This document shows positions 43,393 to 51,729 of a stretch of DNA of 62,429 bases, piece by piece. The translations under genes and the position numbers were made by a program. Every line of letters starts with the position of its first letter. The stretch's first letter is position 1. The notes beneath the pieces are model-generated. The model worked only from the letters and a program-made list of their open reading frames with translations, did not search any database and was not told where the DNA came from. This DNA comes from CAYNYF01 sp964401385. GTDB taxonomy: Bacteria > Planctomycetota > Phycisphaerae > SM23-33. The stretch is from contig CAYNYF010000012.1 of assembly GCA_964401385.1 (NCBI GenBank), forward strand, positions 1 to 62,429, in the 5' to 3' direction.

Positions 43393-44010
43393 ATGAGCGA
43401 GGAGCCCAAGAGCGGACTGCTGCACTACTTCGGCCAGGCGTGGCTGGTGATTGTGCTGGCCGTCGCCTTCGGCATCGCCCTGGCCGGGGTGGAAAGCGTG
43501 ACCCGCCCGAGGATCGTGCAGAACCGGAAAGACCTGATCGCCCGCCGGCTGGTGGAGATGTTCGGGCAGGGCACGACCACGGACGCGCCCAAGGTCGTTT
43601 CGGCGACCATTGACGGCCGCAGCAGCAAGGTCCAATGCTATCCGGCCATCAGCGAGGGCAAGCAAATCGGCTGGGGCATCCTGGCCGAGGGAAAGGGCTA
43701 CGACACGCTGCTGCTGCTGGTCGGCGTGGACCTGCCGGCGAAAAAGATCATCGGCTACCGCGTCGTCAAGATCCTGGAGACCCCGGGCATCGGCGACCGG
43801 ATCGAAAAGCCCGAGTTCTACGAGCGGTTCAAGGACAAGGACGCAACAAGCCCCCTGGAGGCGGTCGGCCCGGACACCCCGACCGGCGGACAGAAGGTCA
43901 ACACCATCAGCGGGGCGACGATCTCGTCAACGGGCGTGATCGCAACGGTTAACAAGAACCTCCAGGCGGTCCGCGAGCAGTTGGCGAAGCTCGCGGGTGA
44001 GGCAAAATGA
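43393..44010 (+). CDS. rnfG: Rnf complex subunit G
   Basis: About 205 residues. One N-terminal helix anchors the FMN-binding domain outside the cytoplasm. The covalent FMN site is Thr176 in ISGATISSTGV, fitting the S(T)GAT-x-[ST] consensus that ApbE recognises. The ATG at 43393 gives the family length; an upstream frame extends to 43366. Its stop overlaps the rnfE start (ATGA). Confidence 0.94.
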   Translation: MSEEPKSGLLHYFGQAWLVIVLAVAFGIALAGVESVTRPRIVQNRKDLIARRLVEMFGQGTTTDAPKVVSATIDGRSSKVQCYPAISEGKQIGWGILAEGKGYDTLLLLVGVDLPAKKIIGYRVVKILETPGIGDRIEKPEFYERFKDKDATSPLEAVGPDTPTGGQKVNTISGATISSTGVIATVNKNLQAVREQLAKLAGEAK

Positions 44011-44648
44011 GCATGGCTGAGGCGATGAGACTTCCCGGCCCGGCCCGGCGCTTCCGCAACGGGCTGCTGGACGACAACCCGATCTACCGCCAGCTCCTGG
44101 GGATGTGCCCGACGCTGGCGGTCACCGCCACGCTGGCCGGAGCCGTCACCATGGCCGGAGCCACCGCCTTCGTGCTCATTATGGCCAGCACCGTGGTGGC
44201 CCTGCTGCGCAAGCGGTTGAAGGGCCACCTCCGCATCCTCGTTTTCACCCTGACCATCGCGGCCTTCGTGACCATGGTGGATCGGTTCCTCCAGGCCTAC
44301 CTGTTCGAAATGAGCAACCTGCTCGGGCCGTACGTGCCGCTGATCATCGTCAACTGCATCATCATCTGCCGCTGCGAGGTCTGCGCCTCCCGCCAGAGGG
44401 TGGGCACCGCGATCGCCGACGCCTTCGGGCAGGCCCTGGGCTTCCTGGTCGGCCTGACCAGCATCGCGGTGGTCCGCGAGATCCTCGCCACCGGGCGGAT
44501 CTTCGTGACCAAGACCAACCCCGGCCTTCAGGTTCTGCCGTCGAGCTGGCCGGGCTGGTCGATCATGCAGGGCCCGGCCGGGGCGTTCATCACGCTGGGC
44601 GTGCTGATGGGGCTGGTGAACTGCTATTCCATGCGGAAGAGGAAATGA
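44007..44648 (+). CDS. rnfE: Rnf complex subunit E
   Basis: A 213-residue six-helix membrane subunit, homologous to RnfA and NqrD. NPIYRQLLGMCPTLAVT and YVPLIIVNCIIICRCE hold the conserved Cys that helps ligate the membrane-embedded 2Fe-2S centre with RnfA. It overlaps rnfG and rnfA by four bases each. Confidence 0.95.
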   Translation: MSMAEAMRLPGPARRFRNGLLDDNPIYRQLLGMCPTLAVTATLAGAVTMAGATAFVLIMASTVVALLRKRLKGHLRILVFTLTIAAFVTMVDRFLQAYLFEMSNLLGPYVPLIIVNCIIICRCEVCASRQRVGTAIADAFGQALGFLVGLTSIAVVREILATGRIFVTKTNPGLQVLPSSWPGWSIMQGPAGAFITLGVLMGLVNCYSMRKRK

Positions 44649-45292
44649 CCCTCGTCGTCGACATTCTGCTGATCGGCCTGTCCACGGCCGTCATCAACAA
44701 CCTGGTGCTGACCTACTTCGTGGGCATCTGCCCCTTCCTGGGCGTCTCCCGGCGGATCAGCACGGCCTTCGGCATGGGCTGCGCGGTGACCTTCGTGATC
44801 ACCATGGCCGGCGGCATCACCTGGCTGATCAGTTATTTTGCCCTGCTGCCGGAAAGCGCCCTGGTGGGGGCGATCAACTCCCTCGCCGGCAAGACGCTGG
44901 TCCGGGATCTGCTCTTCCTTCAGTACATCGTTTTCATCTTTGTCATCGCCGGCATGGTGCAACTGGTGGAGATGTACGTCCGCAGGTTCGCCCCGCCCCT
45001 GTACCGGGCGCTGGGGGTGTACCTGCCGCTGATCACCACCAACTGCGCCATCCTGTTCGCCTGCCTGATCATCGCCAAGGACCCCAAGCTGGCGGGCAAT
45101 TTCGTCTTCGCCCTGGTCTACAGCTTCTTCGGCGGGATCGGATTCACCCTGGCCATCATCATCATGGCCGGCGTCCGCGAGGAGCTGGATTCCGCCGACG
45201 TCCCCGCCCCGCTGAAGGGCGCCGGCATCACGCTGATCACGGCGGGCATCATGGCCTTGGCGTTCATGGGATTCAAAGGCATGGCCGGATAA
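44645..45292 (+). CDS. rnfA: Rnf complex subunit A
   Basis: A 215-residue membrane subunit in inverted topology to RnfE. NNLVLTYFVGICPFLGVS and YLPLITTNCAILF carry the paired conserved cysteines of the intramembrane iron-sulfur site. The ATG overlaps the rnfE stop (ATGA). Confidence 0.96.
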   Translation: MTLVVDILLIGLSTAVINNLVLTYFVGICPFLGVSRRISTAFGMGCAVTFVITMAGGITWLISYFALLPESALVGAINSLAGKTLVRDLLFLQYIVFIFVIAGMVQLVEMYVRRFAPPLYRALGVYLPLITTNCAILFACLIIAKDPKLAGNFVFALVYSFFGGIGFTLAIIIMAGVREELDSADVPAPLKGAGITLITAGIMALAFMGFKGMAG

Positions 45293-45316
45293 AATGATGA
45301 TGGCGGGCGTTTAACC

Positions 45317-46219
45317 ATGACCGGGACAATCCTACTTGCGGTTTGCGTGATGCTCGGCCTGGCCGGCGTGTTCGCGGTGTTGCTGGGCTGGGCCAACGTT
45401 CGGTGGAAGGTGGACGTGCCGCTTCAACTGCGGCAGCTTCAGGACGCCCTGCCCGGGGTCAACTGCGGCGCCTGCGGCTACGTCGGGTGCAATGAGTACG
45501 CCGAGGCGGTCTTCAACGGGCAGGCGCCGCCGGACAAGTGCCCGGTCGGCGGGGCCGCCGTCGCCCAGCGCGTGGCCGAGATCATGGGCGTGGAGCTTGC
45601 CGAAAGCTATCCCCTCCGGCCGGTGGTCCATTGCGCCGCCGGTTACGATGCCCGGCTGAAGCGCGCCGCCTACAGCGGCGAGCAGACCTGCGGCTCGGCC
45701 AACCTGGTGGCCGGCGTGCAGGGCTGCACCTACGGCTGCCTGGGCTTGGGCGATTGCGTCAGGGCCTGCCAGTTCGACGCGATTCACATCGTCAACGGCC
45801 TGGCCGTGGTGGACTACGAAAAATGCGTCGGCTGCGGGGCCTGCGAGCGGGTCTGCCCGCGGCACATCATTTCCATGGTGCCCTTCAAGGCCGAGCGGAT
45901 GCTGGTGGTGGCCTGCTCCAATCACGACCCCGGCAGGGCCGTCCGCCAGGTCTGCACCGTCGGCTGCACCGGCTGCGGCGCCTGCCACCGGCTCAACGAC
46001 CTCTTCAACGTCACCGACAACCTCGCCGGGGTCGACTACGATCGCTACGACCCGAACATGGACTTCGGCCCGGTAATGGAAAAGTGCCCGCGGAAAAGCA
46101 TGATCTTCGTGGGCAAGCCCTCCGAGAAGGACCTGGCGGCCGTGGCCGGGGAAAAGCTGACCGAGCCCGTCGAGGCCGACTTCAGGACCAGCGTGGATAA
46201 AACCGACTTCCGCGGCTGA
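45317..46219 (+). CDS. rnfB: Rnf complex subunit B
   Basis: A 300-residue ferredoxin-accepting subunit. An N-terminal helix is followed by the four-Cys domain (NCGACGYVGCNEYAEA, then CPVGG) and 4Fe-4S motifs, clearly CVGCGACERVCP, with further Cys groups at CTYGCLGLGDCVRAC and CTGCGACHRL. It is the last gene of the operon; no terminator hairpin is obvious before the convergent genes, 69 bases away. Confidence 0.95.
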   Translation: MTGTILLAVCVMLGLAGVFAVLLGWANVRWKVDVPLQLRQLQDALPGVNCGACGYVGCNEYAEAVFNGQAPPDKCPVGGAAVAQRVAEIMGVELAESYPLRPVVHCAAGYDARLKRAAYSGEQTCGSANLVAGVQGCTYGCLGLGDCVRACQFDAIHIVNGLAVVDYEKCVGCGACERVCPRHIISMVPFKAERMLVVACSNHDPGRAVRQVCTVGCTGCGACHRLNDLFNVTDNLAGVDYDRYDPNMDFGPVMEKCPRKSMIFVGKPSEKDLAAVAGEKLTEPVEADFRTSVDKTDFRG

Positions 46220-46288
46220 GCGGTCGAGCCCGCGGCCGCGAGGAACGGGACATTTCCACCACGCGCTGGGGCGGGGTCGCCCGGGCGC

Positions 46289-46720
46289 TCACCGGGCGAT
46301 GCGCCGAAACAGCTCGACCAGACCGCCCGAGATCGCCCCGGAGATGGTGGACACAATCGCCCCGAATTCCCCAAAAATCGCGATACTAAGGTACCACTCC
46401 ACGGCATCGCCCGGATACGGGGTAAGGCGCAATGCCATGCCCAGCCCTCCCAAGAACCCGATGGCGACCCCTGCCAGTGCGCCCCACAGCATGCGCCGTA
46501 ACATGGCCCCGCTGCACAGGGCGATCATGGCGACGATCAGAAGGCCCGGCTGACCCCAAATATGACTGCGGGACGGGGTGCGGAAGCCAACCTCAACTGC
46601 CAGGACTGCGGCGACGCCGACGACGATCAGCTTCCCCGCACGGCTCGACCATAGCCCGCCTTTGGCAGCGGCCAATACTTCCTGGGCCTCCGGCGCATTT
46701 GCGCGCTTGCTCTCGCTCAT
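46289..46720 (-). CDS. Small membrane protein, coupled pair member 2
   Basis: About 143 residues, family not recognised. A polar N-terminus of about 28 residues precedes four hydrophobic segments, with GALAGVAIGFLGGLGMAL and STISGAISGGLVELFRRIAR at the end. The ATG overlaps the stop of the preceding gene (ATGA), so both are translated together. It is the last gene of the ferritin-like/apbE transcript and converges on rnfB. Confidence 0.65.
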   Translation of the reverse strand: MSESKRANAPEAQEVLAAAKGGLWSSRAGKLIVVGVAAVLAVEVGFRTPSRSHIWGQPGLLIVAMIALCSGAMLRRMLWGALAGVAIGFLGGLGMALRLTPYPGDAVEWYLSIAIFGEFGAIVSTISGAISGGLVELFRRIAR

Positions 46721-47178
46721 GCCCCGGTACCTCCGTAGAGTTTTCGCTGCCGCCTCTCGGCCAGCAGGGAAAAGACCGCACCGGTGGCGCCGCAGCAGAT
46801 CAAGGTGGTCAGGCCGGTCATGGCGACAGTGATGGTCATGGCCTCCGGGCGGATCCGCTCGGCCAGCCGGGCCAGGCCGAAGGAGATGCCCGCCGCCCCC
46901 GCCAGCCCCCAGCCCAATCCGTGGAGCATCCCCCGCAGCGTGCCGGGCTTCCGGGCGGCAAAGGGAATCGTCAGGGCGACCAGGGCGGCGATGGCGTATA
47001 CGGGCGAACGCGGGGCCTTCGGCGGGGCGGCGGCAGGCGCAGGCGCGGTGGAACGGGTCGTGGAAGAGGCGGGCGGCCTTGCCGGGCCCATCGGGATGGC
47101 CGTGACCAGATACCCCACGGCAAAGAAAAACGATCCCGTCCACAGCCAGCCGTAGCGTTTTTTGCCCCTCTTCGCCAA
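46717..47178 (-). CDS. Small membrane protein, coupled pair member 1
   Basis: About 153 residues, family not recognised. A basic N-terminus leads into a helix (WLWTGSFFFAVGYLVTAIPM), then a Pro/Ala/Ser-rich periplasm-like loop, and three more helices ending in LICCGATGAVFSLLAERRQRKLYGG. A TTG start at 47178 is proposed, four bases after the apbE stop and behind GAGG; no ATG exists near the apparent start. Placement directly after apbE suggests a link to flavinylated electron transfer, but this is inference. Confidence 0.6.
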   Translation of the reverse strand: MAKRGKKRYGWLWTGSFFFAVGYLVTAIPMGPARPPASSTTRSTAPAPAAAPPKAPRSPVYAIAALVALTIPFAARKPGTLRGMLHGLGWGLAGAAGISFGLARLAERIRPEAMTITVAMTGLTTLICCGATGAVFSLLAERRQRKLYGGTGA

Positions 47179-47182
47179 TGCC

Positions 47183-48277
47183 TCAGTCCAGTTCGATCTT
47201 CGTGTCCGGCACCAGCAGCGCCTCAAAGCCGTCGCTGACGAACCGCTCGTGCCGCTCGGGCGTGCCGACCACGATCATCGCCTCCAGTCCCTCCTGCTGG
47301 TCCAGGTAGGTCTTCAGGGCCCGCTGGGGCCCCATCGCGGCCGCCAGCACGCTCAGGCCGGTCGACCAGGCGTCGGCCTCGAGGGCGCTGGGGGCGTGAG
47401 ATTCCGTCGCCAACGAGACCACCGTAACGCTGGGAGCGCCGGCCACGGATCGCCCGGTGCGGGGGTCGACGATGTGGCTGTACCGCCGGCCGGAAATCTC
47501 GTAGAAACGGGCGTAGTCCCCGCTGGTGGTCACGGCGGCGTTCCTGACCCGCAGGTACGCGCATTTCTTGCCCTTGACGAAGGGGTGGCGAATTCCGACG
47601 ACCCACGCCCGGCGAGCCTCGGTCGTGCCGAAGCATCGCAGGTCGCCCCCGCCTTCCACGCATCCGCCCGGCAGGCCGGCCGATTGCAGCGTGTGCACGG
47701 CCCGGTCCACGGCGTAGCCCTTGGCGATGCCCCCCAGGTCCACCTGCAAGCCCTCGACGAGCTTGGTCACGCCTTCCGGGTCGAACCGCAGGTGATGCGT
47801 GCCCACCCGGGCCAGGGCGTCGCTGACGGCCTCCGCCGCCGGCTCGGCCTGCCTGGACCGGGACCACAGCTTCACCAGCGGGCCGCAGGTCACGTCGAAT
47901 GCCCCGTCGGTGGCTTCGTAGAATCGCTTCGCCTGGGAAAGGACCGTCAGCGTGTCGGCGGTCAGCGGAAACGGCGCCCCCGCCGCGGCGGCGTTGAACC
48001 GGCTGATTTCCGAATCCGCGTCGTACGCGTTCATCAGCGACTCGATCTCTCGGATCTGCCCCTCGGCGGCGCCGAGGGCGTCTTCGGCGGAGTCGGCCTG
48101 GTCGAATCGCGTAACGGCCTGCATCTGCCAGTCGGTGTCCATGAGGCCCAGGGCCGCGGTCTTGACCAGCACCAGCGGCGCGGCCTCGTCCCGGCTCCGC
48201 CACAGACCGATGCAGATGAGCGCCGCGATGCCCGCCACCACCAGCGCCGTGGCAATCGAAGTTGCTCTCTTTGACAT
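47183..48277 (-). CDS. apbE: FAD:protein FMN transferase
   Basis: A 364-residue enzyme that attaches FMN through a phosphoester to Thr in RnfD and RnfG. It has an N-terminal hydrophobic signal anchor (about 8-26) without a clear lipobox, so it is likely membrane-tethered outside the cytoplasm. VDLGGIAKGYAVDRAV, GGDLRCFG, HIVDPRTGRS and the metal-binding DAWSTGLSVLA are standard. Its convergent placement beside the rnf operon fits its target proteins exactly. Confidence 0.95.
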   Translation of the reverse strand: MSKRATSIATALVVAGIAALICIGLWRSRDEAAPLVLVKTAALGLMDTDWQMQAVTRFDQADSAEDALGAAEGQIREIESLMNAYDADSEISRFNAAAAGAPFPLTADTLTVLSQAKRFYEATDGAFDVTCGPLVKLWSRSRQAEPAAEAVSDALARVGTHHLRFDPEGVTKLVEGLQVDLGGIAKGYAVDRAVHTLQSAGLPGGCVEGGGDLRCFGTTEARRAWVVGIRHPFVKGKKCAYLRVRNAAVTTSGDYARFYEISGRRYSHIVDPRTGRSVAGAPSVTVVSLATESHAPSALEADAWSTGLSVLAAAMGPQRALKTYLDQQEGLEAMIVVGTPERHERFVSDGFEALLVPDTKIELD

Positions 48278-48313
48278 GATGTCGATCCATCCTTCCGCCC
48301 GGACGGAACGACG

Positions 48314-48784
48314 CTACAGGTTCCGCCGGGCCGCCGTCAGCTCCTTCGCGTGGTCTTGCTCTTCCGTGACGATCTGCCGGACGGCCCTGGCATCATCGCC
48401 CTGCACCACGGACAGCATGTTCGTATAGAACGAGACGCTGTCGTTCTCAAGCTGGATCGCCAGGCCCAGAATATGATTCAGGCTGGCTTCGCCGGCGATT
48501 TTCCGGGCCTCGGCGGGGTTGGGGATCACGCGCTGGTTGATCGTCGCCTGGGCGAAGTCGAGCGCTTCGGGGCTCAGCGGGCGCGTCGCCGGCTGCTGTG
48601 CGAGGCGTTCGCGCATGTGCTGGAATCTCTGCCGGTGAACCGCTTCCTGCGCGGCCAGCCGGCGGCACATCGCGGCGACCCGCTCATTCCCGCAGCCGGC
48701 CGCGATTGCCTCGTAGAAGACCTCCCCGGTCTCTTCGAGCTCCAGGGCGATTTGAAAGACCTCGTCGGCGGTAAAAACGCCCAT
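48314..48784 (-). CDS. Ferritin-like / rubrerythrin-type diiron protein
   Basis: A 156-residue helical protein. LELEETGEVFYEAIA and AAQEAVHRQRF in the first half, and AIQLENDSVSFYTNM and EEQDHAKEL in the second, give the E...ExxH pattern of diiron four-helix bundles. No rubredoxin CxxC is present. It likely detoxifies peroxide or stores iron, useful near oxygen-sensitive Rnf. GGAG precedes the ATG at 48784; the upstream frame to 48832 is less likely. It leads the minus-strand operon with apbE. Confidence 0.85.
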   Translation of the reverse strand: MGVFTADEVFQIALELEETGEVFYEAIAAGCGNERVAAMCRRLAAQEAVHRQRFQHMRERLAQQPATRPLSPEALDFAQATINQRVIPNPAEARKIAGEASLNHILGLAIQLENDSVSFYTNMLSVVQGDDARAVRQIVTEEQDHAKELTAARRNL

Positions 48785-48900
48785 CTCTCCTACTCCGCGC
48801 GACAAGAAGGCTAACCGCAGCGAAAAACTCACTCAAGAGAATTATGCACGCGGCCGCCCTCGACCCGCCGCGGCCCGCAAGTGCGACCCAACGCCTTATG

Positions 48901-48947
48901 CTTTCTCAGCTTTCAGTTTTCAGCTTTTCGCTTTTCGCTTTTTCTCG
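48901..48947. repeat. CAGCTTTTCG/CAGCTTTCAG repeat at the queF 3' end
   Basis: Imperfect CTTTCAG and CTTTTCG units overlap the queF stop and last nine codons. This is the reverse-complement theme of the repeat at 43314-43348. Confidence 0.6.
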
Positions 48948-49282
48948 TATTCGGCCGTGACCGTGCTGTGGATTCCCCCGCGGGGCGCGAACTTGCCGGT
49001 GACTTTCATCCGCCGCGGCCGGCACGCCGCCACCAGGTCATCCAGGATCACGTTGATCGCGTCCTCGTAGAAGATGCCGCGGTTGCGGTAGCCTTGCAGG
49101 TAGAGCTTCAGGCTCTTCAGCTCGATGCACAGCCGGTCGGCGACGTACTCGATCTCGATGGCGCCGAAGTCCGGCTGGCCGGTCCGGGGGCAGACCGAGG
49201 TGAACTCCCCGGCCACGTGTCGGATGACGTAGTCCCGCTTGGGGTGCGGGTTGGCGAACGTCTCGATCTTCGGCTTGGGCAT
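48920..49282 (-). CDS. queF: NADPH-dependent preQ0 reductase
   Basis: A 120-residue unimodular QueF that reduces the nitrile of preQ0 to preQ1 in queuosine synthesis. The catalytic Cys is in FTSVCPRTGQPDFG; IELKSLKLYLQGYRN, the QueF family motif, and FYEDA follow. The C-terminus (YEKKRKAKS) is encoded by a tandem repeat and is longer than usual. No other que genes are nearby. A TATAAT (49312-49317, minus strand) lies 30 bases upstream but without a good -35. Confidence 0.95.
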   Translation of the reverse strand: MPKPKIETFANPHPKRDYVIRHVAGEFTSVCPRTGQPDFGAIEIEYVADRLCIELKSLKLYLQGYRNRGIFYEDAINVILDDLVAACRPRRMKVTGKFAPRGGIHSTVTAEYEKKRKAKS

Positions 49283-49434
49283 GGTCTCGGCCTCAAGAAA
49301 CGTGGCCCCAGATTATACACTCCCCCGCCCGGGCACGGCGACGGTCCCTGTCGCGCAACTGTAATCGCCCGCCCGCGGCGCAGGCGGCGACGCCTTGGGC
49401 ATGCCCTGTTTTTCCGCCGCGGGAATGCTGTCCG

Positions 49435-49463
49435 ATGACACCGCCCGTTGAGACAACTAGAAT
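49435..49463 (+). promoter_or_regulatory. Sigma-70-like promoter of the serine acetyltransferase gene
   Basis: ATGACA (49435-49440), 17-bp spacer, TAGAAT (49458-49463), each five of six to consensus. The ATG follows at 49503. Confidence 0.6.
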
Positions 49464-49502
49464 GGTGTGACTGGAAGTGAACACCTTTTTGGAGTCGCGG
49501 CC

Positions 49503-50444
49503 ATGAAGGGCAAACGAAGCAGCGCGCTGGACAAGTTGACCGGTTCGGTCGTGGACTCTTACGCCTCCGACAAGCGGACGCAGCGGATCGGCGCGGCCTT
49601 TCTTCCCAGCCGGGAGGCCATCGTCGAGATCATCGCCGAACTTCGCCAGCTTGTCTTCCCCGGGTGTTTCGGGCAGTTGGCGCTGACGCGGGAGAACGTC
49701 CGCTATCACGTCGGAAACCTGTTGAGTCGGCTCAGCAAGCAGCTCGCCGAGCAGATCTTTCACTGCCTCTGCTACGTCGAGGCCGAGTGCGGTCCGGACT
49801 GCACGCCGTCGCGGAAGCGCGCGGCCGCGCTAGCCAGGAAGTTCCTCGCCCGGATTCCGGCCGTGCGAGAGATGCTGGCGCTGGATGCCCAGGCGGCTTA
49901 CGACGGGGATCCGGCGGCCAACAGCATCGACGAGGTGATCTACTGCTACCCCGGATTCTACGCCATCACGGTCTACCGGCTGGCGCACGAGCTGGTGCTG
50001 CTGGGGGTGCCGCTGATGCCCAGGATCATGACCGAACACGCCCACGGCCTCAGCGGCACCGACATCCACCCGGGGGCGAGCATCGGCCGCAGCTTCTTCA
50101 TCGATCACGCCACCGGCGTGGTTATCGGCGAGACCACGCGCATCGGCGACAACGTGAAGATCTACCAGGGCGTGACCCTGGGGGCCCAGTCGTTTCCGAA
50201 GGATGAGCGCGGGCGGCTGATCCGGGGCCTCCAGCGGCATCCGACCATCGAAGACAACGTCACCATCTACGCCAACGCCACCATCCTCGGCGGCAAGACC
50301 GTCATCGGCCGAGGGGCCACCATCGCCGGCAACACGTTCATCGTCGAGTCGGTGGCTCCCGACACCGTCGTCGGCGAGAGGCCTCCGGAGCTGCAAGTCC
50401 GCACCAAGCGCCGCAGGCGCTCTCGACGGCCGCAATCCCGTTGA
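49503..50444 (+). CDS. cysE: Serine O-acetyltransferase
   Basis: A 313-residue enzyme acetylating serine with acetyl-CoA, the first step of cysteine synthesis. The first 170 residues are helical; then the left-handed beta helix with ASIGRSFFIDHATGVVIGETTRIGDNVKIYQGVTLGA. The His-Asp of FIDHATG is the catalytic dyad. It belongs to the longer CysE/EpsC type and ends in a basic tail (KRRRRSRR). The ATG at 49503 was chosen over 49467. Confidence 0.93.
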   Translation: MKGKRSSALDKLTGSVVDSYASDKRTQRIGAAFLPSREAIVEIIAELRQLVFPGCFGQLALTRENVRYHVGNLLSRLSKQLAEQIFHCLCYVEAECGPDCTPSRKRAAALARKFLARIPAVREMLALDAQAAYDGDPAANSIDEVIYCYPGFYAITVYRLAHELVLLGVPLMPRIMTEHAHGLSGTDIHPGASIGRSFFIDHATGVVIGETTRIGDNVKIYQGVTLGAQSFPKDERGRLIRGLQRHPTIEDNVTIYANATILGGKTVIGRGATIAGNTFIVESVAPDTVVGERPPELQVRTKRRRRSRRPQSR

Positions 50445-50522
50445 AGAGGCGGTTGAAATGGGGGGGCGGCGCGATAGAATCAATCTCTTGGGTGCTTGGG
50501 TGAACAGCGAGGTGAGATAGGA

Positions 50523-51272
50523 ATGGGCACCGATTTCGGCAGCTTCAGCGACGATTTCTTTGTCAACGTCGACCTGCATACCTCTCTGCCCCTGCCGGAA
50601 GGGCGGGAGACGATTCTGCAATTCTGCGAGGCCGCCCAGAAGCAATTCCGGGACCTGTCGGACTTTTACCAGCATGAGGGCGGCGGGTATGTCCTGGAGG
50701 GCGATCGCAGTTCGGGCTCCTACCGTTGGGTGGAACTGGAATCGCGCCGGCTTTCCAGCGGGGCGTTCAATCCCAACGACGCCGAGGACGCCTACCGCCA
50801 GCACGCCTGGCTGCTGGAGCGGAGCCGATACTACCTGGGCATTTCCTACCTCGACATCGAATCGCTGGACTTGGTCTACGGCTTTAATCTGGATTACGTG
50901 GGCAACCGCGACGCGATCGTTTGCGAGGCGTTGCTCAGCGGCAGCCGGCTGGGATCGCTGGTGGGCGAGGCCGACGCGGTCGCCCTGAACTTCGAGCCCA
51001 GCCTGGTGGTCGCCCTGGACGCCGAGTGCGGGCTTCAGGCCCGGCTGGCGGTGGAGACGCGCAACAGCAGCTATCAGGTGCGCACCGGCGACTACGAGGA
51101 AGAGCCCATCAGCATCTACTTTGCCATCCGCGCCTATCCGCGACCGGGGGAGCGCCTCGACCCGCCGGTGTCGCTGACCAAGCAATCGGCGGCCGGGGAA
51201 GAGCTGCTGGCGCGCGTGGTGGTTCCACAGGTCATTCGCCCCATCGCTCTGGCCATAGCGACCGCACAATAG
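50523..51272 (+). CDS. Conserved-looking hypothetical protein
   Basis: A 249-residue soluble protein; family not recognised. No signal peptide or membrane segment. It is rich in aromatic and acidic residues and seems to be an alpha/beta protein (FQFHE-like stretches absent; RYYLGISYLDIESLDLVYGFNLDYVGNR in the middle is well structured). SD-like GAGGTGAGATAGGA precedes the ATG. It follows cysE after 78 bases on the same strand and could be co-transcribed; role unknown. Confidence 0.7.
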   Translation: MGTDFGSFSDDFFVNVDLHTSLPLPEGRETILQFCEAAQKQFRDLSDFYQHEGGGYVLEGDRSSGSYRWVELESRRLSSGAFNPNDAEDAYRQHAWLLERSRYYLGISYLDIESLDLVYGFNLDYVGNRDAIVCEALLSGSRLGSLVGEADAVALNFEPSLVVALDAECGLQARLAVETRNSSYQVRTGDYEEEPISIYFAIRAYPRPGERLDPPVSLTKQSAAGEELLARVVVPQVIRPIALAIATAQ

Positions 51273-51729
51273 CGACACGCATGTGCGCGCCTCGGCCGGC
51301 TTCGCCGCCTGCGGCATGACGGCGCGGCGAAGTGTGCGGGATTCGCATATCTACATTCGAAGCTCCAACGGGCCGGAATCCCCACTCGCTCCTGTTTGCT
51401 CATGCGGTTGGCGCTTCAGCCGGCGGCGCCTGCGCGCAAAAAAATGGCGGGCCTGCCGCGGGGGGAGACGACAGGCACCGCCTCGGCATTCGAACCGGCC
51501 GGGGGAAACCGGTTCGAAAGGGGGTCTATATATTGCAGCCCACAAACATCCTTATCGCCGATGCCGATTATAAGTACGAACTACATTGTAGTGTTTTCGA
51601 AATTAAAATCAAGCCATATAAGGGGAACACTGTAGTTTTTCTGCAAAGGCGAACGCCCCAATAGCTTATGGGACGAAAAAATTTTGCTTTTTCTCCCTTT
51701 CACCCTTTCCTGCCGGGCTCGGCCCAACT
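51273..51729. other. AT-richer non-coding stretch
   Basis: No convincing gene in these 457 bases: short frames here lack family features and mostly overlap each other. Its second half (about 51520-51700) is much more AT-rich than the window average and contains the palindrome ACTACATTGTAGT (51580-51592) and an AATTTTGC/AAAAAATT-type tract near 51675. It could hold a regulatory RNA or a decayed element; I cannot assign one. Confidence 0.5.
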
